Shown here piece by piece: positions 17,857-27,535 of a DNA stretch of 64,000 nt (position 1 is the stretch's first letter; each line of letters starts with the position of its first letter). The stretch comes from Cladopsammia gracilis. Taxonomy: Eukaryota; Cnidaria; Anthozoa; Scleractinia; Dendrophylliidae. The stretch is from NCBI GenBank assembly GCA_022457155.1, contig JAJGOT010000347.1:62001-126000 (forward strand), given 5' to 3'. Both the position numbers and the translations under genes were made by a program. The notes under the pieces are model-generated. The model worked only from the letters and a program-made list of their open reading frames with translations, ran no database searches and was not told the DNA's origin.

Positions 17857-18597
17857 AGGATATGGCTATAAGTTCATGTTTTACTCATTTCCCTAATGAA
17901 AGACCGTAGATGAGACAGAAGTAGGAAGTTCCTGTAATTGCGGGCACTCATATTTTGTAAAGCAATATCGAGTAATTAATGGCGGGAAAAAGTCCATGAG
18001 CGTAGATCAAAAGAGTGAGTGTTTAGTGATGTTCAGAAAGGATGCGGCTGTTACCTCATTTGTTTCTCCTTTCGCTAATTATAAATATTTGGTAAAATAA
18101 ATAAAACAATAAGTGGAACATAATTGCGGGAACTCATTATATTTTGTGAAGCAATATCAAATTAGTTATTGAAAATTAAGCAAAAATACATTGCTGGTAA
18201 TCAATGGCAATAGTTAAAACTAATTTTCTACTAATGCTTCCCTTTTAGGTATTTTGAAAGACCTGAACATACTATCTTCAATTTATGGAATCAAATGGAA
18301 AGAGTCTGAACTCAACGACGTATATCTTGTATTCAGATAGAACGTGTTTGCTTTAAAATTTGTAATTTAGTTGAATGTTTTGCATTAAAATGTATCAGTT
18401 CCCGTTGGAGTCAAAAGCAAGCTTACTTATAATTTGAAATACGCGTTTTTCGTCCTTATTTTCCACCTAGCTCAGTTTTCTTTGTTCTTTTCAGGGGAAT
18501 ATATCACATAACCCCGTTCATTACAGTGTCTGAAAAGCTGAGTGCGGCTTTGATTGTAACAGGGGAGAGGCGCGGCTGAAAACAATAGCTGATAACA

Positions 18598-18705
18598 ATA
18601 GCAAAACAAAGGATTATATATTCCCCTCGATATATTTCCCCCAACATATTCCCCTCGACATATTCCCCTCGCTTTAGTCCCCTCGACTTATTCCCCTCAT
18701 AATAG
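18598..18705 (+). repeat. Minisatellite of ATATTCCCCTCGAC units
   Basis: Five to six 14-16 bp units (ATTCCCCTCGATATATTTCC, ATATTCCCCTCGAC, TTTAGTCCCCTCGAC) in a row. Confidence 0.6.
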
Positions 18706-19600
18706 AATAACACAAACAGGAAGACAAAATAGGGCATAACAAGGAAAACACTCTAGCATCGGTCAATATTTTTTGTTTACATAAAAAGACAACTTCATCA
18801 ATCTTATTCCTACCTAACTAACTTGTCGGTCACGACCAAAAAGCGACATGTTAATAACATTATTCGATGGTATCGTACCTCGATTCAGGTTTCGAGTCTT
18901 CAATAATGTATGACGCCTCGTTTTACGCTTCGTTTTACGCTTGAACCTGGATATGTTTCCGCCGGTTTCCCTTGGAAAAAACACCGCAACCACTCCATTG
19001 ATCTTCGAAAGATGAAGGCGGGTAGTTGGGCCATGGCGAGACCACGAGTACTGTTCATACATTTTCTTGTCTCTCTCCCTTCTTCTACTCATAACGAAGC
19101 AATGTGCTCAATGTAAATTTGGCAAAAGCAAAACATGTTTACCGCTCGCTTCGTCATGTGCCGTGATCCCAATGCGGCCTTGCGGAATCATGCTTTTTTG
19201 CATTTGAATTGAACGGAATGTTACTCGCTCCTGGTCAATAACCCTTACTTATTTATCGCCTTTACTAATATGCTCTCAAAATCGCGAATTTAAGGTGAAA
19301 CGAAAATGTGCCGTTATAGTTTGGAGAGTAAGAGAATGTTGTTTCATCGGCCAGACATTTACACATAACTTTAATGAGCTGGTCTAGTGGTAAGCGCCAT
19401 TTGCAGGATTTATGGGATATTTTTTGAGGAAACAGCAGTACATGTAAATTTTTGCAGTGACCTCTCAAAATAAGAAAATAGAATGTGAAAAATTTGTATA
19501 CTTTTCACTTTCAAAAATGCGCTCTTTCGGGAAGTAACCTAGTTTTCTGCTGATTTAGTTCATAGCTGGGAATTAAGCTTTTACTTTTTGCATGCAAACA
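18706..19600. other. Intergenic, no gene identified
   Basis: Open frames here are short and have no family signature. A TCTTCAATAATG to CGTTTTACGCTTCGTTTTAC stretch holds a short direct repeat. Nothing else was recognised. Confidence 0.35.
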
Positions 19601-19603
19601 TAA

Positions 19604-20022
19604 AGGCGCTGTTACACTAGGCAATATTTCGTGCAACTTGTCTCGCAACAACTAAAAACCGTGCGTTGCGATGCTGCGAGGCAAGTTGCCTGGAGGGTGT
19701 TACACTAGGCAATGTTTCTTGCAATTTGTCTCGCCCGACGGTGAAAGGAGCAATTTCATTGGCTAAAGTCACAAAACGTTGCGACACAAGTTGCAGGAAA
19801 CATGTTACACTACGCAACGCTTGAAAAATTCGTTGCGGCGTGGCGAGAATCTTTGCAAAAAGTAGAACCGACTTCTACTTCTCGCAACGATTGCGGCAGC
19901 AAAAAAATCGCGAGAAATGTTTGTTGCAGGGTATGTTACACAAGGCAATTTTTCATGCAACTTGTGTCGCAACAAAATTGCGAGACAAGTTGCACGAAAC
20001 ATTGCCTAGTGTAACAGCGCCT
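19604..20022. mobile_element. PIF/Harbinger-type MITE
   Basis: The terminal inverted repeats are AGGCGCTGTTACACTAGGCA at the left and its complement at the right, flanked by TAA at 19601-19603 and 20023-20025. TGTTACACTAGGCAATGTTT subrepeats lie inside, rich in GCAACTTG words. The TWA duplication fits PIF/Harbinger. Confidence 0.72.
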
Positions 20023-20233
20023 TAAAGCAAAATGCATTTTGAAGTGTTACTTGAATTGAATAATTCGTTATAAATTTTACAATATAAAACTTGTTCTTTA
20101 TTGAAAACAGCTCAGAAAATATATTGAAATGTTCATTTTTAAATAATAATATTTCCAAACGATCTTGATAGCACAAGTGTTAATAATATTTTCAAAAATA
20201 CAACGTTACCACACTTTTGATTTTGCGGAACAT

Positions 20234-20261
20234 GTTTCGATGTTTCAAACATCATCATCAG
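20234..20261 (-). ncRNA. Hammerhead-ribozyme-like core
   Basis: On the minus strand CTGATGA is followed by a short hairpin (GATGT/ACATC) and GAAAC, the conserved hammerhead core order. The cleavage strand is not resolved, so activity is inference. Confidence 0.4.
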
Positions 20262-20672
20262 CCATAGTAGGTGTTACAATAATTTTTTTAAAAAATAGAG
20301 GTATACTGTATATATAATACTATTAATACAATGATTATTTGTAATGAAATGTTCGTTAAAAGTATTTAAAATTCAAACTAACCAATAACATTATAGCAAA
20401 ATAAACAAATGACAAAAGAAAAAAACGGCAAAAGTTAAAAATGCAATGATAAACTGACATGATCAACTTGTTTGTTAAGTTCAGGTTTCAAACGCTCAAT
20501 ATGAAAGCTCTCCTTGATTTTGAGTTGATAAGAGGAGGTGGCATTATCAATAATTTTGAAACAAGAGACATCACAAACATCTTGACAATTTTTAGACGTC
20601 GAACTAAGATGTTTAAAAATATAATAATTTTTATCCCGGGAAAGGTGCTCATTATTGTAACACTCACTATGG

Positions 20673-20700
20673 CTGATGATGATGTTTGAAACATCGAAAC
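20673..20700 (+). ncRNA. Hammerhead-ribozyme-like core
   Basis: Plus-strand copy of the 20234-20261 core, with the same CTGATGA, GATGT/ACATC stem and GAAAC. The two are in inverted orientation about 410 bp apart. Confidence 0.4.
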
Positions 20701-20745
20701 ATGTTCCGCAAAATCAAAAGTGTGGTTGTATTTTTGAAAATATTA

Positions 20746-20746
20746 A

Positions 20747-20786
<40 letters not shown>

Positions 20787-21515
20787 TTTTTTGTACATTT
20801 TTAAAATGAAACTGATCATTGTCATAAAAAAATAATAATAATAATAATTTTAATCTTTAATTCATTTTGAAGAATCTAATTTTTGAAGACCTTTCTCTTT
20901 TTTAAAAAAGTAAATAAATGTAACGCTAGATATACCATTTTAAATGTACATATCATATCGTATTAGAATTTTAATGTATTGTAAATAGTTATTCTAATTG
21001 TTAATAAAATTATTTGTTGATTATTAATTTAAAATTGCCTATATAATAATAACAATAATAATATTAATAATAATAATGATAACAATAATAATAATTAATA
21101 ACAAAGCTAACTAAAAATATCTTATTTTACAATTAATTTCACTTAAAAAAAAACTATTCAGTCAAAACACTATTTACATTATTCCTTTCGATTAATAATT
21201 CTCAAACAATCTTACGTTTACAATTATTGATCTACTAGAATGCTAAAAATATTCATAATTACAATCCGTATAAATATTGTAAAGGTATTGCTAAAAAAAC
21301 TTCATTAAAAATAATAATAACAGTAATAATAATAGTAATAATTATTATAATAATGATAATTAATATTATTAATAATCATTAATACATATTTTACCGTATT
21401 AGAATTTTAATGTATTGTAAATAGTTATTCTAATTGTTAATAAAATAATTCGTTGATTAATTTTAAATTTAAAAAAATATATTAATAATTTTAATAATAA
21501 TAATAATAATTAAGT
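20746..21515. repeat. AT-rich low-complexity block with (AAT)n
   Basis: Long runs of AATAATAAT at 20748-20786, about 21050-21100, 21310-21370 and 21490-21510. A 60-bp segment starting ATTAGAATTTTAATGTATTG is directly repeated at 20962 and 21399. There are no genes. Confidence 0.7.
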
Positions 21516-22811
21516 TGAAATCTTGTAGCGTTTTTTTGTAGCAACCCGTTCTCTGCATCACCCGCCGAACCTCATTTGTTGCCAACAACGAGGTGGTTTA
21601 GGCGGATGGGATTTAATGCTAACCCAAGAACCAAGGGCGCGTTTCAGCTCGCATTCGTTTGAGCGCCCTTTGTGCCACAGAAGATTTTTTGCATAACTAT
21701 GCAAATATCTTCATGAATATTATGCAAACTAGATTGCCTGAAAAAGTTTATAGCCCGGTGTTAGGAAAACGAGGAGGAGGGGAGGAGGAGAGATGAAATC
21801 AACAATGGACCGACAGCGGTTGCCTGAAGCGTCTTCATGATGAGCTGGTGTCCGATCTCATTCTCATATTGTGTATGTAAAGCGACATGTGATACCTGGG
21901 GTGCTTACCATTTGTAGGAAAAAACCGGTTGGGGTGGCCTTTACATTATGGTAAGCGATTTTCCAAACTACCCACCAACCGATGAGATTGCACTTATCAT
22001 TAAAATATTCCATTTTCCCCATCCTGGTACCCAGGCCGTTAACTCGATTTAGCTGTTCGAATTTTTCTAAATCCAAATGGAACGGAGAAAAAAAAATCAA
22101 ATGGTAAGAAATGTTCGAAAGTTCCGTTCCGAACGGTAAAATACCTCACCCCGAACAGAAGTTATTCCACAAATATTTCAGATAAAATTTCTGCATCCCT
22201 GGGCTGATATAAGTCGCTTCCTTTTGCGGTCGTAACCTTGCACCGGATATAACATAAAATTAGGCACATCAAGGTCCTTAATGATCACTAATTTTCTGTA
22301 GTACTTCAAATCTTTCTAACAATTCTATTGATGACTGTCAAGAGAAAATGATTTAAGAGGACAAATTCCATTCATGGTGGTTCTTGCAATGAAAATTATT
22401 TGAAATCAATTATCAGTTCCGTGTGGTTATTTTTAGGACGATCCTAGATTGGTGCCAGAATTGGCGGGTTTGTTTATCTTACAACAAACATCGTGCAAAG
22501 TTAGTACATGTTTCGTCCCTTGATGAATGAATCCAGCGAATGGTTATGTGGAAAACCTGGCAAGTATAAACATCGAAGAGAAAAACGCTGAAAATGGTCG
22601 TAGCTTGCAGCAGTCGAACTTTTGTACGTTTTTGTAACATCGCCGATATCCCCAATAGCGAAGCGCACAATTACTATTTATAGAACTAAAACGCAGACAA
22701 ACAAACCAAAAGTGACTCTCAGGGGATTCCTAATAAGGAAAATGCAAGAATAAACAAGAATAAATTATAAACTCAGACAAACATGAGTACTGACGTCATT
22801 TGTGCGCTTTG
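21516..22811. other. Intergenic, no gene identified
   Basis: Mixed sequence with no recognisable coding frame. A GAGGAGGGGAGGAGGAGAG purine tract is at about 21772. Probably transposon-derived in part (GGCGGATGGGATTTAATGCT region). Confidence 0.3.
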
Positions 22812-22849
22812 CTATTTGCGTGCTTCTCTAGGGAGTGTAGAAGAGGTTT

Positions 22850-22945
22850 CTTTAGAATGGTCACACCATAGGATTTCATGAACCGACTCAAAAGTTAGAA
22901 CAACTTGACATGTCTCCATAATTGACTCTGGGAGTGAGAGCGTCA
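22850..22945 (-). mobile_element. MITE remnant upstream of the plus-strand protease gene
   Basis: Read on the minus strand this matches the 5963-6151 element (CTCCCAGAGTCAATTATGGA, then ACATGTCAAGTTGTTCTAAC). It lies about 100 bases before the start codon at 23050 and could form part of the promoter. Confidence 0.5.
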
Positions 22946-23049
22946 CGCACGCGTGCTGTTTCCACTTGTCATGGGCGTGGTTTACGTCATTATAACAATA
23001 ACCATTGGCTAACAGAACTAAAGTCAAGGTCGCATAGTGATCAGTAGAC

Positions 23050-24273
23050 ATGGCGAAGTCTGCAGTAGAAGGTTTTTATTCGTCTGAGACCATTTGCGGA
23101 ATTAAGGATGGACGTATGCAAGTAAAGCCAATGACTTCGCCTCCATACAAATGGATATGCTCTCTGTCAATAGAAAGCGCCACGGGTGGAAAATCTGTCG
23201 GAAGTGGATTCGAGATCCATCTCCCTGATGTCAACCGTACTGCCATTGTTACTAGCGGCCATTGTACGTACGTGGAAGGAGCGTACGCTGTCAAGATCAC
23301 CGTGAAGTTTCCCGGACAGAGAGCGATTGAGGTTTTTGGTAATGACTTGTACGCAGCCCCTGAGTATATCAACTCAGGCAGTGCAGACCACGACTATGGC
23401 CTTATTCTTCTTCCAGGACCTGGTGCTTCTAACGATGGCTTCGGATGGTCGGCGATCGTTAAAAATGAAGAGCTAAACAACCGTCTTGTAACCAACTGTG
23501 GGTTTCCAGCTGACAAGCCACGAGGAACCATGTGGATCACAGGAGGAAACATCTCTATTTATACAGCCAAAAGGTTCTTCTACATGAATGATACGATGAG
23601 CGTTAAAAGTGGAAGCCCAGTCTTCACATGGTACGGTGGTTATTGGACCGTTCTCGGTGTTCAGGGCCAAGGCTATCCGAACTCTGCTCTACGATTCACA
23701 TTCGAGATGATTTCCCGTTTTCTGGAACGCATGAACGGCCTGAAAATAAAATTTATAAGGTCTGTTCGATTCCCAGATGTCTACGTTCGCTGTGATGGCA
23801 CAGGAGTAATTGAACCTACAGGAGCCGGCGGTGGAACTGTCAACTGCCAGTTAAAAGCACAAGAGCTATCCAATCGCTGGTCATGGGAGCGCTTTTACAT
23901 ATACCCTGTGGAAATGACTCCTTCATTGGCCGTTGAAAGTACCTGTAAAGTTGTGATAGAAAGTGCACACTTTAGAAATGTTTTCATCCGCATGAACAGC
24001 AAAGGTATGAGCCGGTTTAACGGTCCTGGAGGGGGTGAGGTGAATTGCCAGGCCTACCCAGGCTCCTACGAAAGATATTTTTTCAAAAAGGAAGAAGATG
24101 GCAGCTACTCGTTTCGAAGTGTTCAGTTTCCTCACTGCTATATTCGCTTAGATGGGAGAGGAGTTACCTCCTGGTTAGGTAGTGGCAGTGGCACAGTCAA
24201 CTGTCAGTGGTATGATTTATCTACGACGCCAGGACCTCAGAGCTATGAACGCTTTCACGTGGAGGAACAATAA
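23050..24273 (+). CDS. V8-like serine protease with three beta-trefoil/fascin-like repeats
   Basis: Single-exon open frame of 407 residues. Residues about 30-230 form a chymotrypsin-fold domain of the V8 (S1B-like) type, with His71 in TSGHC, Asp115 in DHDYGLILL and Ser187 in KSGSPVF. The two residues before Lys-Ser are Ser-Val (184-185), whereas the inverted paralogue has Gly-Gly; the oxyanion-hole Gly is therefore missing and activity is doubtful. Residues about 234-283, 298-345 and 351-405 are three repeats with the pattern V-x-F-x-x-x-Y-x-R, then GGG-x-VNCQ and YERF, suggesting a beta-trefoil that binds sugar or protein. There is no signal peptide at this start. Upstream exons are not excluded, although promoter sequence is conserved with the paralogue right up to the ATG. 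The gene could be a pseudo-enzyme. Confidence 0.78.
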   Translation: MAKSAVEGFYSSETICGIKDGRMQVKPMTSPPYKWICSLSIESATGGKSVGSGFEIHLPDVNRTAIVTSGHCTYVEGAYAVKITVKFPGQRAIEVFGNDLYAAPEYINSGSADHDYGLILLPGPGASNDGFGWSAIVKNEELNNRLVTNCGFPADKPRGTMWITGGNISIYTAKRFFYMNDTMSVKSGSPVFTWYGGYWTVLGVQGQGYPNSALRFTFEMISRFLERMNGLKIKFIRSVRFPDVYVRCDGTGVIEPTGAGGGTVNCQLKAQELSNRWSWERFYIYPVEMTPSLAVESTCKVVIESAHFRNVFIRMNSKGMSRFNGPGGGEVNCQAYPGSYERYFFKKEEDGSYSFRSVQFPHCYIRLDGRGVTSWLGSGSGTVNCQWYDLSTTPGPQSYERFHVEEQ

Positions 24274-24579
24274 ACTGTAATGACTACTGTAATGACTCAG
24301 ACTGTGACATGATTTACGTTTTTAGGTGGGCATAATTAAATTTATTTCCTTCGGCAAACATGTAAGTACAAACATGTAAGTATGTATTCTAAAGACTCTT
24401 AGAGGATTTGTTGTAGCGTATACACTGCGTATAGGCTACAAAACGTATAATCAATCAATCAATCCTTCATTTATATAGTTCATAATATGTATACATTTGT
24501 TATTTAGTGTTTGCGATTTATACCTCTTCTTGAGCGAATTAATAGGCTGATTTTGTCATGATTTTGGAGTACGTGTAAG

Positions 24580-24745
24580 CTATTATGAACTATTTCTACT
24601 ATTTCTACAAATGTAATTAGTTCTTGTATTTCGAATATTTTTGTCAATTATTGTTGTAATTAACTTTTATATGGAGGTCCCTCATGAAAACCACCCATGG
24701 GTGATGTGGTTTCCTCCTTAAATAAATTACTTAATTACTTACTTA

Positions 24746-24795
<50 letters not shown>
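24580..24795 (+). mobile_element. Possible LINE 3' tail with (ACTT)n
   Basis: GTGATGTGGTTTCCTCCTTA, then AATAAATTACTTAATTACTT, then about 60 bases of (ACTT)n look like the 3' UTR and short-repeat tail of a CR1-like LINE. No coding part remains. AATAAA at 24721 might also serve the protease gene. Confidence 0.35.
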
Positions 24796-25043
24796 ATTAT
24801 GAATTTATAATTAATACGTACAACGAAGGAGTAATACCGGATCGACCAAAAAATGCTTTTAGTTTATAACAAGTTTGGATCGGTTATTGCACTGGGCAAT
24901 TTGCCCGTTTATTACTTTCAGACTTTCATTGTTGTCTAAAGTTAGCCTTGTTCGCATCGCATTTAATCTCCGATTTTATTCATACATATGTAGTCAGAAT
25001 TTGAAGGCTATAAATAGTTAGCCTGTATTCAGAACCACTTAAA

Positions 25044-25163
25044 GGCCCAGTTCAAACGTCGAACTTCACATGTGCCGAACCTAATGCAAATGAGCAAGAA
25101 CAATAGATTTTGCTCATTTGCATTAGGTTCGGCACATGTGAAGTTCGACGTTTGAACTGGGCC
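25044..25163. mobile_element. Palindromic MITE
   Basis: Near-perfect arms of about 50 bp begin GGCCCAGTTCAAACGTCGAA and run to CTAATGCAAATGAGCAA, with a loop of about 15 bases. Another copy of the left end starts at 25167, so a second insertion or partial duplication lies next to it. Confidence 0.65.
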
Positions 25164-25453
25164 TAAGGCCCAGTTCAAACGTCGAACGAGTTTCAAAGTT
25201 TAATACGTCGCTTGAAAGAGAATATCTATTTTTCAGCGCGAAACGATTTTCAGCTAGAAAAAGTTAACGAATGTAAACATCAAAAACATTTTACAATGGC
25301 TTTGAAAATACACCCGTCTGACCTTTCAAGTAGCTTTATGCTTCCTAGTCATTAATCTTAAACAAAGTGATGACCCAATATTTTGTCAGTCAAAACATCC
25401 GGTGTCAATCTGCTTCTTTTAATAGACTGACGTGGGACGAGAGTAATGGGCCA

Positions 25454-25545
25454 GTTGGAAAGGATGGACTGGACTCTGGACTGGACCCTGAAATGGACTC
25501 TGGACTGGACTCTGGACTGGACTATGTAAAAGCTGGACTGGACTA
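25454..25545 (+). repeat. Minisatellite of GGACTGGACTCT units
   Basis: About eight units of 11-12 bp follow GGCCAGTTGGAAAGGAT. A second array with the same lead-in sequence lies at 59323-59400. Confidence 0.65.
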
Positions 25546-25995
25546 ACTTTAATTAAATTGTATTAATATTAAATATAGTTAATATTTTGCTAATTAGATA
25601 ATAATTGAATTTTTTAAAAAATAAAAATTAATTTAAAAAATTACCCGAACGCTCCTCTACGATAGCGCGTAGCTATCGCAATCCACTCTGAAGTGTTACT
25701 GGGAAATCGAAAGTTTTATACTTTAGGCTTTTAAAATACTTTTTCGCGACGAGTGGGAGTCGTGTTTAGCCTGTCCTTTTTTATACCACGATCGATGTTT
25801 TCCCCATTTTATTTATTTTTCAGCTAAAGTTAACAGAGCGGCGCGGAAGTTTGTCAGGGATTTTTAAAACACTTTAACCTCGGGGAAAGGAGGTGTGCCC
25901 GTTACGGGGGATAGGGGGGTTAGGAGGAGAGGGGTGGGGAGACGGGGGTTAGGGGGAGAGGAAGGATTCCCATATGAAAGGTAAGGGGATGCTCG
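25546..25995. other. Intergenic, G-rich purine tract
   Basis: About 25870-25970 is a G-rich tract (GGGGGATAGGGGGGTTAGG and similar) with several runs of four or more G that could form a G-quadruplex. No gene seen. Confidence 0.45.
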
Positions 25996-26003
25996 TCGTC
26001 TCG

Positions 26004-26597
26004 TAGGCCTGAATAGATTGTACTAGCAAATCCAGCCAAAGTTGCTCCAAAAAAAGGCTAAAAGTTACTCAAAAGTTGCCATAAATTGAAAAAGTTTTTT
26101 ATTCTAGATAACAATTAAAACATGGAAATGTTGGGATGTGTAATTCAATATAATCTGAAATTTCAACATAACTACCAGTAGTAGTACTTTGACTACTTTC
26201 TAATGAAGTAAAGTAGTTTCTGATGATACCAAGATGGCGGCGGCTCTGTGTTGGAGCCAATAACTGGCTAACCGCTGGATAATTCGCGGGCGATATTAAA
26301 TAGATAGCTGCTGTCCAGTTCGTGGGCGCACATCAATTCATGCACGGAAAGTAGAAAACAAAGGAATGTTAATCATTTGCAGGGTCGATACTATTCAATA
26401 CACGTCTACAATATTCTTAGTGTCGATCAGTTTCAATTAACACAAACATTTGGGATACTTTGGATGCTTCATCATTACTTGTCGCTCGAAAGTTGCCAAG
26501 GAAGGCAAAAGTTGCTCTAGGTTGCTTGCAGTAGAAAAAGTTGCTCACAACTCCAGAAGTTGCTCAAAAGTTGCCGAGCACAATCTATTCAGGCCTA
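26004..26597. mobile_element. hAT-type MITE with perfect 8-bp target duplication
   Basis: TCGTCTCG lies at 25996-26003 and 26598-26605. The ends are TAGGCCTGAATAGATTGT and its exact complement ACAATCTATTCAGGCCTA. AAGTTGCTC and AAAGTTGCC words recur near both ends. No transposase remains; 594 bp. Confidence 0.82.
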
Positions 26598-26605
26598 TCG
26601 TCTCG

Positions 26606-27535
26606 TTGTAAATTACGGATTTTGGTATCCATTGGGATGTTCAGGAAGGAACGCCAAAATTTTGAACCATCAAAGTATCCTTTAGGGAAGGTGGTGATTC
26701 CACACGTAATCTATTAATAGATGAAAGCATTCAATGGCAAAGTCTTTATCATCATTAAAGTCACTATAACTCTTGTTTGTCCCCCTTAATTTTAAAATAA
26801 TATCTTTTAGGGATAAAGTGATGCTTGAGCCACGCCCAGATTGGTCTCCTTCAGGGGTTTAATTCAACATTTCCGACGACCATCCCTCTACATTTCATAT
26901 GGGAGTCCTCCAGGAGGAGAAACAAGACAAAGTACATATGTGAAACAAAAAAAAGCGCGCTTTGTGAACGCTGAATAGAACACAGGCAAGCAAAGAACAA
27001 TCCACTTCACGCTAATGCCGCAGTAGCAATTCCTTTCCACTTCAATATTCCTGACCACTCTATCACAGACATGGGAATTATCCCACTTTTATTGCAACCT
27101 GCACTGAGTGCATCCCGTCATAAAGCACGAGAAGCATGGCTGGAGGGCTCTGATTGGCGGCCTTTGTCCCAGACGGGGTTACAGGCGATGATGATGATGA
27201 TGATGAATATAATGAAGAACCAATTTTTTCCTCAACTCGTGATTCAGCACTGGCAAGAAAAACATAAATCAAACTTTCATGAACAAGCGCAGTTCCAAAA
27301 CGGAAACAGCTAGAGAGAATAGAGGTTACGAAAATACTAGGTAAGTTCCGGCTGAACGCAAATTCAAATCTTGTTTATCATACTTGAGAATGTAACTTCT
27401 CAGTTGTTATTTAATTATTTCGCGATCAGTTCTGTCGAGAAGATCGAAACAATTACCCCAAGATTTCTTTGGTTCTGTCACTTGCCTCCTCTCTTGTGAT
27501 ATTTTTACAATCACAAGGGTCGGGGTGAATAGAAA
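26606..27535. other. Intergenic, no gene identified
   Basis: Unique-looking sequence with an (ATG)n microsatellite at about 27188-27205. Short open frames across it show no family features. Confidence 0.35.

Larger units (their letters stand above)
13378..18337 (+). repeat. Tandem array of about ten exon-like units (repeat-domain gene or relic)
   Basis: Diverged units of about 100-160 bp recur with a period near 340 bp in the central part. Cores: 13378-13536, 14158-14299, 14523-14655, 14839-14974, 15180-15319, 15519-15658, 15856-15954, about 17380-17442, about 17970-18036 and about 18250-18337. Most begin after TATAG or TGATAG and end in CAG before GTATGT, GTAGGA or GTGAAT, like acceptor and donor sites. 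Several are fully open in one frame; for example 15519-15658 reads LMDPATFCEPGTKS and ends RERLVMC, and 13378-13536 contains SLKWREIISQG and SECLVQ. The weak consensus (ELLTAAA, KWRE, SEDQ, SECLVMF) faintly resembles a death-like helical domain, but I cannot assign a family. Several units have stops, so it may be a pseudogene array. Transposons interrupt it at 13821, 16686 and 17453. Confidence 0.5.
20170..20745. mobile_element. Penelope-type remnant with inverted hammerhead-like ends
   Basis: CAAAAATACAAC..CACACTTTTGATTTTGCGGAACATG at the left is inverted at the right, about 75 bp each. Each copy contains the word CTGATGATGATGTTTGAAAC, as seen in Penelope-like LTRs. The centre is AT-rich with no intact reverse transcriptase. 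Confidence 0.5.

Noticed and set aside
25368..25438. Evidence that the protease duplication extends to this shared block (also at 63706-63775)
   Set aside because: It lies downstream of one paralogue but upstream of the other, so it is more likely a dispersed repeat.
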